Shown: positions 35,164 to 44,629 of the stretch, piece by piece
Layout: every line of letters begins with the position of its first letter
Numbering within the stretch: the stretch's first letter is position 1
NCBI GenBank assembly: GCA_030426685.1
Contig: JAUHYC010000016.1
Span: 1 to 64,000 of the forward strand
DNA length: 64,000 bases
From: Alphaproteobacteria bacterium
Lineage (GTDB): Bacteria > Pseudomonadota > Alphaproteobacteria > Rhodobacterales > Rhodobacteraceae
Direction of reading: 5' to 3'
Notes under the pieces: generated by a model
Databases searched by the model: none
Told to the model about the DNA's origin: nothing
The model's input: only the letters and a program-made list of their open reading frames with translations
Position numbers and translations under genes: made by a program

Positions 35164-36045
35164 ATGCGAGCTGTTTTTGGACTAGTCCTGATCATCGGGG
35201 TCGCGTTGGCTGGCGGTGCCGTCTATATGGCGCGTGAGTATATTTCTGAGAATCAGGCCAAACTCGCACTTGAGCGGAAGCTGAGAGAAGAAGCATTGGC
35301 CAATGCCAAAGTTGATATTGTTCCTACTGTTGGCGTTCTGGTTTCAAACCGCTCCTTGCAATATGGGGAGCGCGTGAACAAAGATGACGTCCGCGTTGTG
35401 GAATGGCCGGAAAACGCTATCCCCGAAGGCAGCTTCGTCGATATGGCTGTTTTGTTCCCGGATACCGACAAGAATGAGCGCTTTGTCCTTCGCGCGATGG
35501 AGAAAGACGAAGCAATCATGGAGATTAAGGTCACCAAGCCCGGTGAGCCGGCAGGTCTTCGGTCTCAGTTGGCAAAGGGTATGCGTGCTTTTGCAATCAG
35601 TGTCGACGTGGCGTCCGGTGTTTCCGGTTTCCTTCGCCCCGGTGATACTGTCGATGTCTACTGGACAGGTACCGTGCGCAATTCGTTAGACGATGGGCGC
35701 GGTGAGATCACGCGTTTGATTTTGACAAACATCGAGTTGGTTGCCGTTGACCAGATTGCCGGACTGGATGTGACGGGGACCACGATTGCGCGTACGGTAA
35801 CAGTCGCCGCTACACCGGAACAGATTGCTGCTCTCGCACAAGCTCAAAACACCGGGCGCATGTCGCTGGCCTTGGTTGGTGTTCAGGATGACGGCGTGCT
35901 GGATACCGTCGAAGTTGACCAGCGCATACTGCTGGGAATTGAGGAAGCTGCCCCCGCGCCCGTCAGAGTTGAGAAGAAGGTTTGCACGATTCGGACGCGT
36001 CGTGGCGGCGAAACCGTCGAGACACCGATACCCTGCACAAATTGA
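35164..36045 (+). CDS. cpaB: Tad pilus assembly protein CpaB (RcpC)
   Basis: 293 aa. A single N-terminal membrane span (VFGLVLIIGVALAGGAVYM) is followed by a periplasmic SAF domain (PTVGVLVSNRSLQYGERVNK, then DVRVVEWPENAIPEGS) and the CpaB/RcpC C-terminal part (SVDVASGVSGFLRPGDTVDV). It is thought to link pilus assembly to the cell wall and secretin. The ATG at 35164 follows AGAGGGAC; a GTG at 35116 in frame would add 16 polar residues. It is preceded by a 175-base gap without gene after pilin 2. Confidence 0.92.
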   Translation: MRAVFGLVLIIGVALAGGAVYMAREYISENQAKLALERKLREEALANAKVDIVPTVGVLVSNRSLQYGERVNKDDVRVVEWPENAIPEGSFVDMAVLFPDTDKNERFVLRAMEKDEAIMEIKVTKPGEPAGLRSQLAKGMRAFAISVDVASGVSGFLRPGDTVDVYWTGTVRNSLDDGRGEITRLILTNIELVAVDQIAGLDVTGTTIARTVTVAATPEQIAALAQAQNTGRMSLALVGVQDDGVLDTVEVDQRILLGIEEAAPAPVRVEKKVCTIRTRRGGETVETPIPCTN

Positions 36046-36070
36046 CGCCAATTCAGTCTGTTACGACATA

Positions 36071-36100
36071 AAGGCCGCGCAATATGCGCGGTCTTGTTTA
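36071..36100 (+). terminator. terminator after cpaB
   Basis: An 11-bp stem (AAGGCCGCGCA / TGCGCGGTCTT, one G-T pair) with a 3-base loop, then GTTTATTG. It lies 25 bases beyond the cpaB stop and suggests that cpaC is partly transcribed from its own promoter in the 194-base gap. Confidence 0.7.
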
Positions 36101-36239
36101 TTGTAATGTTGCGCATTGTCCACATAAGGAAAATTCCAGAAACCATTGATTATTGCAATAAATCCGGAATTCGCGCAGGGTTCCGAGATAGAGGGCATAA
36201 GACCCATAAAATCGAGTGGTGATCGGAGAGGCAGGTCAC

Positions 36240-37646
36240 ATGACAATACGTTCCTGGATCAGCGCAACCCTGCTGGGGTTGACGCTTGTAGTGAGCCCGA
36301 TCGGCGATGCCGCTTGGGCTGAAAATCTTCGCGTGGTTAAAAAAGGGACAGCAGAATCGCTGGATGTCCCCGTGAACCGCGCCATCGTGGTGGAAAGCGA
36401 ACAGCCGTTCGCGGACATCAGTATTGCGAACGCAGGGATCGCAGACATCTCGACATTGTCGGATCGCACAATCTACGTGTTGGGCCGAGCACCCGGGATG
36501 ACCACCCTGACCCTGTTTGATGGCGCAGGCAATCTGATTACCAATGTTCGTGTCCGTGTGGCGCCGGATGTTACAGAATTCAAGGAACGGCTGCGGCAGA
36601 TCCTTCCGAATGAACGGATTGAAGTGCGCACTGCCAATGACGGCATTGTACTGTCTGGCACCGTATCCAGCAGCGCCAGACTGGCGCGCGCACTTGAACT
36701 GGCTGAACGCTATGCGCCTGAGCGTGTCTCAAACCTGATGAATGTTGGTGGCGTCCAGCAAGTCATGTTGAAAGTGCGGTTTGCTGAAATGAACCGGTCG
36801 GTTGCCAAAAATCTGTCGGCCTCGCTGGGCTTTGGCGGTGGCGATGTGACCGCAGGCTTCAACACACTGAACAACCAGGGCGCGCTCTCAAATGCTTTGG
36901 CAAACAACATCCCCTTCGTTCAAACAAATACCGGTGCGATTCTGTTTGGCTTCGGAGCAGGTTCGACACAGGTTCGACTTTTGTTGGAAGCGCTTGAGAC
37001 CAAAGGGCTTGTTCGCAGTCTGGCCGAACCGAATCTCTCAGCCCTGTCCGGGCAGGAGGCAGAATTCTTGGCAGGTGGCGAAGTTCCGATCCCTGTGCCT
37101 CAGGGAGATGGTGTCGTTGCGATTGAGTATCGCCAATTCGGTGTCCAACTGCTGTTCATCCCGCGCGTGGTCGATGGCGATCTGATCAACCTCGAACTGG
37201 GCGCGACTGTATCGGCCATTGACGAAAGCGCTGATTTCACGATCAACGGTGATAGTGTTCCAAGCTTCATTACCCGCCAGACCCGCACAACCATTGAGCT
37301 GCGGGATGGTGAGAGCTTTGCGATCGCAGGCCTGATTCAGGACGATTTCACCGATCTGAACAGTCAGGTTCCGTGGCTTGGCGATGTTCCGGTGTTGGGC
37401 GCACTGTTCCGGAGTGCTCAATACCAGCGCGCACAAAGTGAGCTGATCATCATCATCACGGCACATCTGGTATCGCCAACGCGCGGTGAGGCACTGGCCT
37501 TGCCCACGGATCGTGTCAAACCGCCCAGCGAGTTTGATCTGTTCGTGAATGGCAAGGTCGCAAGGACCGAACGCGCAGGTAACGGAGCAGCCTCCGAGGT
37601 GGCAAAGCAAGACTTCGGCGCCTCTTACGGCTACGTCCTGGATTGA
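36240..37646 (+). CDS. cpaC: Tad pilus secretin CpaC (RcpA)
   Basis: 468 aa outer-membrane secretin that forms the pilus exit pore. A signal peptide (about residues 1-28, ending DAAWA) is followed by the pilus-secretin N-domain (LDVPVNRAIVVESEQPFADI), a BON-like section, VQQVMLKVRFAEMNRSVAKN, and the secretin core with RSLAEPNLSALSGQEAEFLA, FQ-type strands and ELIIIITAHLVSPT at the end. The ATG at 36240 gives the signal peptide; a GTG at 36216 is in frame but less likely. It overlaps nothing; the OmpA-like lipoprotein gene follows after 17 bases. Confidence 0.93.
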   Translation: MTIRSWISATLLGLTLVVSPIGDAAWAENLRVVKKGTAESLDVPVNRAIVVESEQPFADISIANAGIADISTLSDRTIYVLGRAPGMTTLTLFDGAGNLITNVRVRVAPDVTEFKERLRQILPNERIEVRTANDGIVLSGTVSSSARLARALELAERYAPERVSNLMNVGGVQQVMLKVRFAEMNRSVAKNLSASLGFGGGDVTAGFNTLNNQGALSNALANNIPFVQTNTGAILFGFGAGSTQVRLLLEALETKGLVRSLAEPNLSALSGQEAEFLAGGEVPIPVPQGDGVVAIEYRQFGVQLLFIPRVVDGDLINLELGATVSAIDESADFTINGDSVPSFITRQTRTTIELRDGESFAIAGLIQDDFTDLNSQVPWLGDVPVLGALFRSAQYQRAQSELIIIITAHLVSPTRGEALALPTDRVKPPSEFDLFVNGKVARTERAGNGAASEVAKQDFGASYGYVLD

Positions 37647-37663
37647 TTGGGAGGATAGGACCA

Positions 37664-38287
37664 ATGGATAAGTGGATCATTGCACTGGGTCTTTCGGTTG
37701 CTGTCGCTGGATGTACGCGTGAAGCCGGATACGAGATCGACGCTGGCACTTTCGGGAACGCGACCCTGAACAACATCCAGGTCATGAATGGTGAGCTAAC
37801 ATATAGCCAGATCCTGGCGCAGCGCTTCGCCGCTGAGGTTCCGACACAGATCAACTTTGCGTTTGACAGCGCAAAGCTGGATGCTTCGGCGCAGCAGATT
37901 CTGTTGCAGCAGGCCGCCTGGATCAAACAATTCCCCGAAGCACGGTTCCGGGTATACGGTCACACAGATGCTGTTGGCTCTGACGCTTACAACAAGCGTC
38001 TGGGTCAGCGTCGCGCCAACGCGGCTGTTGCCTTCCTCACACGGCAGGGAATCTCGCGGTCGCGGCTTGAAGCTGTTGTCTCATTCGGAAAGTCCCGGCC
38101 TCTGGTGGCAACGCCAGATCGTGACAGACGCAACCGGCGTACGGTGACAGAGGTTTCGGGCTTCGTTGATCGTCATCCGACTCTGCTGGATGGAAAATAC
38201 GCCGAAGTGATCTATCGCGAATATATCTCGAGCGCGATACCAATCAGTGTCATCCAACGACAGGAAGATGTCGGCGGTGGCGAATAA
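37664..38287 (+). CDS. OmpA family lipoprotein in the Tad locus (takes the place of CpaD)
   Basis: 207 aa lipoprotein: the lipobox VAVAG-C puts the lipidated cysteine at residue 17. The C-terminal OmpA domain has QINFAFDSAKLDASAQQIL, FRVYGHTDAVGSDAYNKRLG, RRANAAVAFL and a peptidoglycan-binding DRDRRNRR(T) region, so it probably tethers the secretin to peptidoglycan. In Caulobacter cpaD lies between cpaC and cpaE, whereas here an OmpA protein occupies that place. The ATG at 37664 follows GGAGGATAGG, which overlaps the end of cpaC. Its pilotin-like role is inferred. Confidence 0.88.
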   Translation: MDKWIIALGLSVAVAGCTREAGYEIDAGTFGNATLNNIQVMNGELTYSQILAQRFAAEVPTQINFAFDSAKLDASAQQILLQQAAWIKQFPEARFRVYGHTDAVGSDAYNKRLGQRRANAAVAFLTRQGISRSRLEAVVSFGKSRPLVATPDRDRRNRRTVTEVSGFVDRHPTLLDGKYAEVIYREYISSAIPISVIQRQEDVGGGE

Positions 38288-38489
38288 TACCTGAGGGTTG
38301 GGCGGCATTGTCGCCCATTTCCCTACAATTGGTTCTTTTGCGCCCAATTCTCGCCCAACTTCCAAGCGACGTTGTGAACAATTGGGTGACCTGCGGCCAA
38401 AACTGACCGCATCGGGCGACAGCAAACCAGAACTGACACTCTCATGCGTTCAATCGGTTTGCTCAGCCCTCTCGACGAGGATTGTATTA

Positions 38490-39725
38490 ATGACCAGCGC
38501 GACGCCGCAAGATGACAATACCGCCATTCTGGCCTGTACAATCAGCCGGGATGTCCAGAACTTCGATCTGCTGATCGAGGACATGGAAGCCGCGTTAGGT
38601 GAGCGCTGGGGCGATCTGGGATTTGCCGAAGCGCTTGCATTCTTCAGCCAGCCCGAAGCCGAATCGCTGCAATTTGTGGCGTTGGCCCTTGATGGGGATG
38701 ACGAGGACAACCTGACCCTGATGGGTGAAATCATCACGCAGGCCAAGGAAAAGGGCATCAAAGTTGTTCTGATTGCCGAAGATGTCACACCGGCCTCACT
38801 GCACCAGTTGCTGCGCAAGGGTGCGGATGAATTTGTGCCCTACCCCCTTCCGGAGAACGAGCTTCAGGAAGCCATTGACCGGATGAACAAGCCCGATCCG
38901 GTAGCTGCCCCGCAGGCAACTGCTGTGCCGCTGGCAAACGGTGCATCGAAAGAGGGTGCACTGTTTGTTGTTCAGGGTCTTGCCGGAGGTGTCGGATCCA
39001 CGACGATGGCTGTCAATTTGGCCTGGGAGTTGGCCACCGTTTCGGCCAAGGAAGCCCCCAAAGTCTGCCTGATCGATCTGGATCTGCAATACGGGACTGT
39101 TTCCACCTATCTTGACCTGCCGCGCCATGAAGCCGTTTTCGAGATGCTGTCGGACACCGATTCAATGGATGAGGAATCATTTGGCCAGGCGCTTCAGACT
39201 TTTGAGGACAAGCTGCAGGTCCTGACAGCCCCTTCGGATATGGTTCCACTGGACATCATCACGCCGGACGATATTCAGCGCGTCATCGACACCGCGCGTG
39301 CACATTTCGACTATGTTGTTGTCGACATGCCGAAAACGTTGGTGCACTGGTCCGAAACCGTTCTGCAGGCAGCGCATGTATATTTTGCATTAATCGAACT
39401 GGACATGCGCTCGGCCCAAAACGCGCTGCGGCTGAAGCGCGCGTTGCAGGCCGAAGAGCTTCCCTTCAACAAGCTCCGCTTTGCCATGAACCGAGCGCCG
39501 AAATTTACCGATTTGAATGGCAAAAGCCGGGTCAAACGCATGGGCGAGAGTCTGGGTATTTCGATTGATCTGCTTCTACCCGATGGCGGCAAGCCGGTCA
39601 TGCAGGCCGGTGATCATGGTCTGCCGCTGGCCAGTTCGGCAGCCAAGAACCCGCTGCGCCGGGAAATCGCCAAACTGGCCCAATCGCTTCATAGCCTGGG
39701 AAGCAGTGACGCCGAAGCCGCATAA
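38490..39725 (+). CDS. cpaE: Tad pilus localisation protein CpaE (TadZ)
   Basis: 411 aa MinD/ParA-like ATPase that places the pilus at its cell position. An N-terminal receiver-like domain (about residues 15-135, VVLIAEDVTPASLHQLLRKG) precedes the ATPase domain with GGVGSTT (residues 166-172), a deviant Walker A lacking the usual second-lysine position, and IDLDLQYGTVSTYLDL plus VVVDMPKTLVHWSE as Walker B type segments. The ATG at 38490 has GAGG at 38476-38479; a start at 38298 would add 64 poor residues. The gap 38288-38489 has only a weak 6-bp hairpin (TGGGCG / CGCCCA near 38300). Confidence 0.9.
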   Translation: MTSATPQDDNTAILACTISRDVQNFDLLIEDMEAALGERWGDLGFAEALAFFSQPEAESLQFVALALDGDDEDNLTLMGEIITQAKEKGIKVVLIAEDVTPASLHQLLRKGADEFVPYPLPENELQEAIDRMNKPDPVAAPQATAVPLANGASKEGALFVVQGLAGGVGSTTMAVNLAWELATVSAKEAPKVCLIDLDLQYGTVSTYLDLPRHEAVFEMLSDTDSMDEESFGQALQTFEDKLQVLTAPSDMVPLDIITPDDIQRVIDTARAHFDYVVVDMPKTLVHWSETVLQAAHVYFALIELDMRSAQNALRLKRALQAEELPFNKLRFAMNRAPKFTDLNGKSRVKRMGESLGISIDLLLPDGGKPVMQAGDHGLPLASSAAKNPLRREIAKLAQSLHSLGSSDAEAA

Positions 39726-39742
39726 CACGAAGGGGAGCTGCC

Positions 39743-41182
39743 GTGTTTTCAAGATACAAGAAACAGCCTTCGGCTCAGCCGGTTGAAACCAACGCGCCCG
39801 CTGCAGCCCCCACCGCCGCACCGGCCGCGGCACCTGCGGCAACTGCGATTGCCCGCAAACCCGCCCAGAAAAAAGCTGCTGAAGTTGTCGGCAACGACAA
39901 GGAGCGTAAGCGCAAAGAGCGGTTGGGCGAAATCAAGCTGGAGCTGCACCGCGAGTTGCTGGAGAACCTGAACCTTGCCGCCTTGGAGAAAGCCAGCGAG
40001 GCGGAACTGCGGACAGAGATTAGTGCGATTGCCAGCGAGGTATTGGAAACCCGCAATATCGTTCTGAACCGTGAAGACCGCACCCAGCTAAACAAAGAGC
40101 TGTATGATGAGGTCACCGGCCTCGGCCCGCTTGAAACACTGCTGCAGGATGATTCAGTCAACGATATCCTGGTAAACGGCCCGCAACAGATTTTCGTGGA
40201 ACGCCACGGTAAACTGGAAATCAGCGACATCACCTTCAAAGATGAAAAGCACCTGATGCGGATCATCGACAAGATCGTGTCCGCGGTGGGTCGCCGCGTC
40301 GATGAATCCAACCCCTATGTTGACGCCCGCCTTGCAGATGGCTCGCGTTTCAACGCCATGGTGCCGCCGATTGCGGTAGATGGATCGCTGGTCTCGATTC
40401 GTAAGTTCAAGAAAGACAAGCTGGGCATCGACGATCTGGTCAATTTCGGTGCGTTCACTGAGGAAATGGCGGCCTATCTTCAGGCTGCGGTGTCGACCCG
40501 GCTGAACATCATCGTTTCGGGTGGTACGGGTTCGGGTAAAACGACGACTCTGAACGCCCTGTCCAGCTTCATTGACGATGCCGAACGCATCCTGACGATT
40601 GAGGATACGGCGGAACTTCAACTCCAGCAGACCCATGTGGGCCGGATGGAAAGTCGCCCGCCCAACGTGGAAGGCAAAGGTGAGGTCAGCCCGCGCGACT
40701 GTCTGAAAAACGCTCTGCGTATGCGCCCTGACCGCATCATCGTGGGCGAAACGCGTGGTGCCGAAGTGATCGACATGCTGCAAGCCATGAACACCGGCCA
40801 CGACGGGTCGATGACCACGATCCACGCCAACTCGGCCCGTGACGGGATCTCGCGTCTGGAAAACATGATTGCGATGGCGGGGATCGAGATGCCGATCAAA
40901 GCGGTGCGCAGCCAGATCTCATCCGCGGTGAACCTGATCGTACAGGCCAGCCGCTTGCAGGATGGTTCGCGCCGGATGACATCGATTACGGAAATAACCG
41001 GAATGGAAGGCGATGTGATTTCCATGCAGGAGATCTTTCGTTTCCAGCGTGTTGGGCTAACGCCTGACAACAAGATCATCGGCCATTTCACGGCGACCGG
41101 TGTGCGCAGCCATTATTCCGAGCGCTTCCGTCTGTGGGGCTTTGACCTGCCCCCTTCGATCTACGACCCAACCACGATGTAG
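39743..41182 (+). CDS. cpaF: Tad pilus assembly ATPase CpaF (TadA)
   Basis: 479 aa secretion ATPase that powers Flp pilus extension. The N-terminal part is Ala/Pro-rich and probably flexible (about residues 10-40). The core has Walker A GGTGSGKT at residues 260-267 (Lys266), Asp-box [10 protein letters not shown], Walker B region [20 protein letters not shown] and His-box [13 protein letters not shown]. The initiation codon is GTG at 39743 with AGGGGAG upstream; an ATG-start is not available in a better position. The gene follows cpaE by 17 bases. Confidence 0.95.
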   Translation: MFSRYKKQPSAQPVETNAPAAAPTAAPAAAPAATAIARKPAQKKAAEVVGNDKERKRKERLGEIKLELHRELLENLNLAALEKASEAELRTEISAIASEVLETRNIVLNREDRTQLNKELYDEVTGLGPLETLLQDDSVNDILVNGPQQIFVERHGKLEISDITFKDEKHLMRIIDKIVSAVGRRVDESNPYVDARLADGSRFNAMVPPIAVDGSLVSIRKFKKDKLGIDDLVNFGAFTEEMAAYLQAAVSTRLNIIVSGGTGSGKTTTLNALSSFIDDAERILTIEDTAELQLQQTHVGRMESRPPNVEGKGEVSPRDCLKNALRMRPDRIIVGETRGAEVIDMLQAMNTGHDGSMTTIHANSARDGISRLENMIAMAGIEMPIKAVRSQISSAVNLIVQASRLQDGSRRMTSITEITGMEGDVISMQEIFRFQRVGLTPDNKIIGHFTATGVRSHYSERFRLWGFDLPPSIYDPTTM

Positions 41183-41194
41183 GAGACTGGGGAT

Positions 41195-42163
41195 ATGCAA
41201 CTGCCTGTTGAGGCGCTCATCTATGTCGCCATCTTCGTTGGGGTTCTGGCCCTTGTCGAGGGCATATATCTGGTTGCTTTCGGGAAATCGATCAGCCTGA
41301 ACAGCCGTGTAAACCGACGCCTGGACATGATCGACAAAGGTGTCGGTCGCGAGCAGGTCCTGGAACAGCTGCGCAAAGAAATGCAGCAGCATATGAAAAG
41401 CCAGAGCATCCCGCTTTATTCCCTGTTGGCGGACAAGGCTCAGAAGGCTGCGATTGCCTTTTCGCCGAGACAGCTCATCCTGATCATGGCTCTGGTCTCG
41501 GGCCTTGTATTCATGGCCCTGAGCGTTGCAACTGCCACAGAAGTGGTCCTGCGCTCTGCCCTGTCCGTCGCCATCGGTGTGGGAGCGGTCTACGCCTGGG
41601 TGAATAAAAAGGCCAAGAAACGTATGGGGATGCTCGAAGAGCAATTGCCAGACGCGGTTGAGCTCATGGTACGTTCGCTGCGGGTGGGAAACCCTTTCGT
41701 CTCATCTGTTCAGATTGTCGCAAAAGAGGTTGAGGACCCGTTGGCCACGGAATTCGGCATCATCTCGGACGAAGCAGCCTATGGGCGCGATGTTGGTGAA
41801 GCCCTGAAAGACATGGCCGAGCGGCTCGACATGCAGGATTTGCGCTTTCTTGCGGTTGCGGTTTCCATCCAGCAGCAATCAGGGGGTAACCTTGCCGATA
41901 TTTTGGCCGGTCTGGCAAAAGTTATCCGTGCACGTTTCCGCCTGTTCCGCCGTGTCAAAGCCATCACGGCCGAGGCGCAATGGTCCGGCAAGTTTCTTTC
42001 GGGCTTCCCGCTGGCCTGTCTTATGTTCATTCTGGTCAAAGACCCGAACTACTATGACTCGGTTATTGATCACCCCTATTTCATCCCCGCATGTTTCTTT
42101 GTCGGCATCATGCTGACGCTGAACCTGATCGTCATGCGAATTCTGACCAACATCAAGGTTTAA
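41195..42163 (+). CDS. tadB: Tad pilus inner-membrane platform protein TadB
   Basis: 322 aa. A T2SF/GspF-type membrane protein with one N-terminal span, a central double span (about residues 95-130) and a C-terminal double span near residues 260-320. SLRVGNPFVSSVQIVAKEVE and QSGGNLADILAGLAKVIRAR are the family motifs. Forms the platform with TadC that connects CpaF movement to pilin assembly. Starts 12 bases after cpaF. The first 45 residues include the hydrophobic anchor. Confidence 0.93.
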   Translation: MQLPVEALIYVAIFVGVLALVEGIYLVAFGKSISLNSRVNRRLDMIDKGVGREQVLEQLRKEMQQHMKSQSIPLYSLLADKAQKAAIAFSPRQLILIMALVSGLVFMALSVATATEVVLRSALSVAIGVGAVYAWVNKKAKKRMGMLEEQLPDAVELMVRSLRVGNPFVSSVQIVAKEVEDPLATEFGIISDEAAYGRDVGEALKDMAERLDMQDLRFLAVAVSIQQQSGGNLADILAGLAKVIRARFRLFRRVKAITAEAQWSGKFLSGFPLACLMFILVKDPNYYDSVIDHPYFIPACFFVGIMLTLNLIVMRILTNIKV

Positions 42164-42172
42164 GGCGCAGCC

Positions 42173-43150
42173 ATGGAATTTCTGTCTCAAGCAAATGAGT
42201 TTCTGAAACTGCATCTTGGCGAGTTCGGCCCTCTGATCGTGGTGGGGGTCCTGGGCTTGTTCATGATCCTCATCACCGTCCCGTTGATGCTGAACCAGCC
42301 CGAAGATCCACTGAAGAAACTGCAGCGTTCAAATGCGGCCCCGAGAGCCAATAAGAAAGAAAAGAAAGAACGCCTCAGAAACACCAGCCGCAACGAACAG
42401 CTTGAGAAATTCGCAAATTTCCTTGAGCCTCAGAATGAAGAAGAATACTCGGCCGCACAGCTAAAACTCCGTCAGGCGGGGTATCAGTCAAAAGACGCCG
42501 TGCGGTTCTATCACTTTGCGCAATTTGCGCTCGGGATCATCGGTATTTTGATCGGAATTTCGCTTGTTACTATCTTCGCAGGCGATCAGGAGTTTGATTC
42601 GACCCAGCTTTTGATCCGCGTTCTGGTCCCCGGGGTTATCGGGTACTTCGTTCCCAAATACTGGATCACACGACGTGTCGCCGAGCGGCAGGAAGCGATT
42701 ACCAACGGCTTCCCCGACACGCTGGATCTGATGCTGGTCTGTGTCGAAGCTGGCCAATCCCTGGATCAGGCCATCGTGCGCGTGGCTGGTGAAATGAAGG
42801 CGTCTTATCCCGACATCGCGCTAGAATTCGAAGTCGTGGCCTATGAAATGAAGGCCGGTAAGGAAAAAGACACCGTGCTGCGCGACTTTGCCACACGCTG
42901 TGGCGTGCAGGATGTCAGTGCTTTTGTAACCGTGATGATCCAATCGGCGGCATTCGGCACATCCATTGCCGATGCGCTGCGTGTTTACGCCGACGAGATG
43001 CGCGACAAACGCGTGATGCGCGCGGAAGAGGCTGCAAACAAGTTGCCAACAAAAATGACGCTTGCGACAATGATGCTGACCGTGCCCCCGCTGCTGGTCA
43101 TTCTGGTTGGTCCTTCGGCAAAAGGTATCATGGAGTTTGGAAGCCAATAG
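42173..43150 (+). CDS. tadC: Tad pilus inner-membrane platform protein TadC
   Basis: 325 aa, the paired T2SF-type platform protein. It has an N-terminal span, a cytoplasmic Lys/Arg-rich stretch (ANKKEKKERLRN), a span pair near residues 115-165 and a C-terminal span (MTLATMMLTVPPLLVILVG). GFPDTLDLMLVCVEAGQSLD and QSAAFGTSIADALRVYADEM are diagnostic. It follows tadB by 9 bases and is followed by the TadD gene. Confidence 0.93.
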   Translation: MEFLSQANEFLKLHLGEFGPLIVVGVLGLFMILITVPLMLNQPEDPLKKLQRSNAAPRANKKEKKERLRNTSRNEQLEKFANFLEPQNEEEYSAAQLKLRQAGYQSKDAVRFYHFAQFALGIIGILIGISLVTIFAGDQEFDSTQLLIRVLVPGVIGYFVPKYWITRRVAERQEAITNGFPDTLDLMLVCVEAGQSLDQAIVRVAGEMKASYPDIALEFEVVAYEMKAGKEKDTVLRDFATRCGVQDVSAFVTVMIQSAAFGTSIADALRVYADEMRDKRVMRAEEAANKLPTKMTLATMMLTVPPLLVILVGPSAKGIMEFGSQ

Positions 43151-43190
43151 AGCGCGTTACCCGGTCGAGAAGACACTCAGGCCCATCAGC

Positions 43191-43763
43191 TTGAGCCTTC
43201 GTGAAACAATTCTGGCCACCATGGTTCTTGCCATGGTGGCTTCTTGCACTGAAACCCGCGCGCCGGATGACCCGTTTGCGCCGGGTGTTGATCCTGACGG
43301 CCCTATGGTGGATGAGATCGCAGTGGGAAATCGCCTGATGGCCGCAGGTGAATATGAGCTGGCGCTTGAATCCTTCACGCGCGCCGCTCTGCAGCAAGGC
43401 ATGACGCCACAGGTTCTAACATCCCTGGGCACCGCCAATCTGGGATTGCGCCGTATCGGACAGGCCGAACCCTTGTTGCGGCGCGCCGTCAGGGACGACC
43501 CGGACTGGCCTGTCGCCTGGAACAATCTGGGTGTTTTTCTGATGGAAACCGGCGAATATGCCGAAGCATCTCAGGTGTTTCGCAAGGCCTATGCGCTGGA
43601 CAATGGCGAAAGTGACGCAATCCGCGACAATTTGCGGTTAGCACTCGCAAAAATGGAAATTCCTGCTAATAATACCCCAGAAGAACAAGAATTTGAGCTG
43701 GAGCAGCGGAGCGACGGAGAATTCGTTCTGCGCAAGAATCCAGCAACAGAGGCAGAGCAGTAA
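43191..43763 (+). CDS. tadD: TadD-like TPR lipoprotein
   Basis: About 190 aa from a TTG at 43191. A hydrophobic lead-in ends in MVLAMVAS-C, a lipobox, so the protein is probably lipidated. Tetratricopeptide repeats follow (GEYELALESFTRAALQQGMT, NLGVFLMETGEYAEASQVFR). TadD lipoproteins help secretin assembly. The start is uncertain: no ATG lies before the lipobox except one too close to the cysteine, and TTG codons at 43107 and 43140 in the same frame lie inside tadC. Confidence 0.78.
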   Translation: MSLRETILATMVLAMVASCTETRAPDDPFAPGVDPDGPMVDEIAVGNRLMAAGEYELALESFTRAALQQGMTPQVLTSLGTANLGLRRIGQAEPLLRRAVRDDPDWPVAWNNLGVFLMETGEYAEASQVFRKAYALDNGESDAIRDNLRLALAKMEIPANNTPEEQEFELEQRSDGEFVLRKNPATEAEQ

Positions 43764-43774
43764 AGGACGCAAAA

Positions 43775-44626
43775 ATGCGCCACCCCTTCTTGATTCCGAC
43801 GATGCTTGTGTGCGGGCTGGTTGTGACCGCCTGTGCAAAAGAAACCGAAGATGAAAAGGTCGAGCGGACGTTTCAGGAGGTCAATGTCATCGATGAGACC
43901 AACCTGAACGACGTGATGCTGAACGCGGCCGACCCGAACGAAGCGGTCACCTATTTCCAGGGCGCAGCCGCTAAGAATCCTGACCGGATAGATCTGCAAC
44001 GCGGGCTTGCGATCACCCTGACCCGTGCCAAGCGCAGCACTGAAGCCGCAGCCGCCTGGAAACGCGTCCTTACCATGAAGGGTGCGAACAATGCTGACAG
44101 GGTGGAATATGCCGATGCACAGGTGCGCAGCGGCAACTGGAGCGGTGCCAAGACAACGCTGGACAAGATCCCGCCCACCTACGAAACCTTCAAGCGCTAT
44201 CGGTTGGAAGCATTGGTAGCGGATTCCAGAAAAGACTGGAAAAGCGCCGATCACTATTATGAAACCGCCGTTGGCCTGACGACCCGCCCGGCGGGTGTGA
44301 TGAATAACTGGGGTTACTCGAAACTGGCCCGCGGCCAATATGCCGAGGCCGAGCGTCTCTTTACCGAAGCGATCCGCCACGATGAGTCGCTGTTCACCGC
44401 CAAGAACAATCTGGTTCTGGCGCGCAGCGCTCAGGGCAACTACAGCGTACCGGTGGTGCCGATGTCTCAGGTCGAACGGGCCAGGCTGTTGAATACAATG
44501 GCGATTTCGGCGGTCAAACAAGGTGATATCAACCTTGCGAAGAACCTCTATCGCGAGGCCATCGCCACCCATCCACAGCACTTCGATGAAGCCGTCCGCT
44601 CGCTGCGGGCGTTGGAAGAAGCCTGA
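43775..44626 (+). CDS. second TPR lipoprotein of the Tad locus
   Basis: 283 aa. The N-terminus MRHPFLIPTMLVCGLVVTAC carries a lipobox (Cys20). It then has at least four tetratricopeptide repeats (NADRVEYADAQVRSGNWSGA, KSADHYYETAVGLTTRPAGV, SKLARGQYAEAERLFTEAI and LNTMAISAVKQGDINLAKN). Probably a paralogue of TadD. It follows the first TPR gene by 11 bases and is read before the prepilin peptidase gene. Whether the two form a complex is not known. Confidence 0.82.
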   Translation: MRHPFLIPTMLVCGLVVTACAKETEDEKVERTFQEVNVIDETNLNDVMLNAADPNEAVTYFQGAAAKNPDRIDLQRGLAITLTRAKRSTEAAAAWKRVLTMKGANNADRVEYADAQVRSGNWSGAKTTLDKIPPTYETFKRYRLEALVADSRKDWKSADHYYETAVGLTTRPAGVMNNWGYSKLARGQYAEAERLFTEAIRHDESLFTAKNNLVLARSAQGNYSVPVVPMSQVERARLLNTMAISAVKQGDINLAKNLYREAIATHPQHFDEAVRSLRALEEA

Positions 44627-44629
44627 CCC

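Noticed and set aside
38298-38489. A longer N-terminus for CpaE.
   Set aside because: The added 64 residues lack protein-like composition, no RBS precedes them, and the ATG at 38490 has GAGG upstream and gives the usual receiver-like domain start.
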